Under the pieces are notes generated by a model that was not told where the DNA came from, did not search any database, and saw only the letters and a list, made by a program, of their open reading frames with translations. Below, piece by piece: positions 63,129-64,000 of a stretch of 64,000 nucleotides of DNA. The stretch is from Halioglobus sp. (GTDB taxonomy: Bacteria > Pseudomonadota > Gammaproteobacteria > Pseudomonadales > Halieaceae), in NCBI GenBank assembly GCA_029246385.1, contig JAQWNG010000025.1:248001-312000 (forward strand), written 5' to 3'. Both the position numbers and the translations under genes were made by a program. Each line of letters opens with the position of its first letter. Position 1 is the first letter of the stretch.

Positions 63129-64000
63129 TTATCCGCCGGTCGTATTCATAAAGCGAACGATGTCGGGTGTTTCGTTTAGATCGAAATGATGTTTTTCGGG
63201 CTTTATTGACACAGCCTCGATGATGGCTCTCTTCAGCGCATCCAATGTGTAATATTTAGAGCGGATCACACTGCGAAGATCAACAGAGTGTTCATTGCCT
63301 AGGCACAGTAGAAGCTGCCCTTCGGCGGTGACCCGCACTCGATTACACAGATGACAGAAGTTATTGCTATGCGGGGAAATAAAGCCGATTTTTGTCGGTG
63401 AGCCAGTGGTGCTGAAGTAGCGAGCGGGGCCTGCGGCGTCTGTTGGGTCACCCAATGCTTCAAGCGTATGTTGTGTTGAAATGATGTTTCGTAATGCCTC
63501 GCTGCTGCAGAAGCTCAAGGCACGGTCGTGTTCATTGATTCGCCCCAGCGGCATCTCTTCTATAAAAGCGATGTCAATACCCCTCTGGTGAGCGAAGTTG
63601 ACCAGATCCAGAACTTCATCCTCGTTACGGCCTTTCAGAATGACCGCATTAAGTCTTATTTGGTCAAAGCCCGCCTCAATGGCGGCGTCAATGCCTGCGA
63701 TGACCTGATTCAGGTTGCCATGGCGTGTGAGTTGGCGAAATCTGCGCGGCTGCAGGCTATCTAAGCTAATATTGATGCGGTCTACGCCAAGGTGGCGCAA
63801 GTCTGCGGCCATCCGATGCAGTTGCGAGCCATTGGTTGTTAGTGCCAATTGATCAAGGCCAAGTAGCTGCCCCAGGGGTTCGATTAGCGCCAAAATATTG
63901 TTGCGAATAAGTGGCTCTCCCCCGGTAAGGCGTATCTTGCCAACACCCAGTTCAACAAAGGCGCGCGCCACCTCTTGTATTTCCTCCAGTGTTAGCACCT
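63129..64000 (-). CDS. moaA: GTP 3',8-cyclase MoaA (partial, 5' end beyond window)
   Basis: About 290 residues of the molybdenum-cofactor enzyme MoaA that converts GTP to cyclic dehydro-GTP. The N-terminal radical SAM CxxxCxxC lies outside the window. Visible are KIRLTGGEPLIRNN, INISLDSLQPRRF, the C-terminal cluster CHLC-x13-C (CHLCNRVRVTAEGQLLLCLG), and the terminal GG that is required with MoaC. The gene continues past the right edge. Confidence 0.94.
   Translation of the reverse strand, partial: VLTLEEIQEVARAFVELGVGKIRLTGGEPLIRNNILALIEPLGQLLGLDQLALTTNGSQLHRMAADLRHLGVDRINISLDSLQPRRFRQLTRHGNLNQVIAGIDAAIEAGFDQIRLNAVILKGRNEDEVLDLVNFAHQRGIDIAFIEEMPLGRINEHDRALSFCSSEALRNIISTQHTLEALGDPTDAAGPARYFSTTGSPTKIGFISPHSNNFCHLCNRVRVTAEGQLLLCLGNEHSVDLRSVIRSKYYTLDALKRAIIEAVSIKPEKHHFDLNETPDIVRFMNTTGG

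Overview
The window reads as a chromosomal segment of a free-living, aerobic gammaproteobacterium, most plausibly a marine member of the Cellvibrionales (Halieaceae/Spongiibacteraceae type). This placement is inferred from gene content and from E. coli/Pseudomonas-like housekeeping blocks (lptM-lysA-dapF-DUF484-xerC, cyaY, argH, hemCDXY, ubiD, trxA-rho, gshA, dsbB). No sequence search was run. No tRNA, rRNA, CRISPR array, transposase or phage gene was recognised. Both strands are densely coded.

Layout. 0-5.4 kb: a membrane-anchored sulfatase, divergent from a likely catabolic set (SDR dehydrogenase, SRPBCC protein, EthD-like protein, TauD-type dioxygenase) and a SlyB-like lipoprotein. 5.4-10.3 kb: ppnN, a small membrane protein and two FAD-dependent oxidoreductases. 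10.4-16.8 kb (minus): a polyamine block made of speA, carboxynorspermidine synthase and nspC, followed by a B12-binding radical SAM protein. 17.3-25.8 kb: NUDIX hydrolase, two lipoproteins, GST, cytochrome c5-like protein, rep, hotdog thioesterase, ppnP, comM, ubiK. 25.8-28.5 kb: a nitrogen-regulated unit, TorF-type porin-glnK-amtB, preceded by an NtrC-type palindrome and a sigma54-type -24/-12 promoter. 28.9-33.6 kb (minus): lptM-lysA-dapF-DUF484-xerC-HAD hydrolase.

33.4-38.0 kb is the most unusual part. About 415 bp spanning the lysA 5' end, lptM and the cyaY 5' end occur twice in direct orientation, offset by 4224-4225 bp. They enclose an AT-richer block with a sulfotransferase, a GT4 glycosyltransferase and a multiply frameshifted beta-propeller-like pseudogene. 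The left copy has intact lysA and a dead cyaY stub. The right copy has a lysA stub and intact cyaY. This is the arrangement left by single-crossover (Campbell-type) integration of a circle, or by an equivalent duplication-insertion.

38.2-48.5 kb: DUF3187 protein, argH, the hemC-hemD-hemX-hemY heme operon, ubiD, rho, trxA. 48.9-59.2 kb: a VTT-membrane-domain/FAD-disulfide reductase fusion, GIY-YIG protein, ABC-F protein (YheS-like), TIGR02444 protein, FKBP lipoprotein, dsbB, acpH, gshA and an APH-like phosphotransferase. 59.4-64 kb (minus): moaA (cut by the window edge), MoxR ATPase, CoxE-like VWA protein, a tiny zinc-ribbon membrane protein and an LLM flavin oxidoreductase. The last five are closely spaced, and a link to molybdoenzyme maturation is a reasonable hypothesis.
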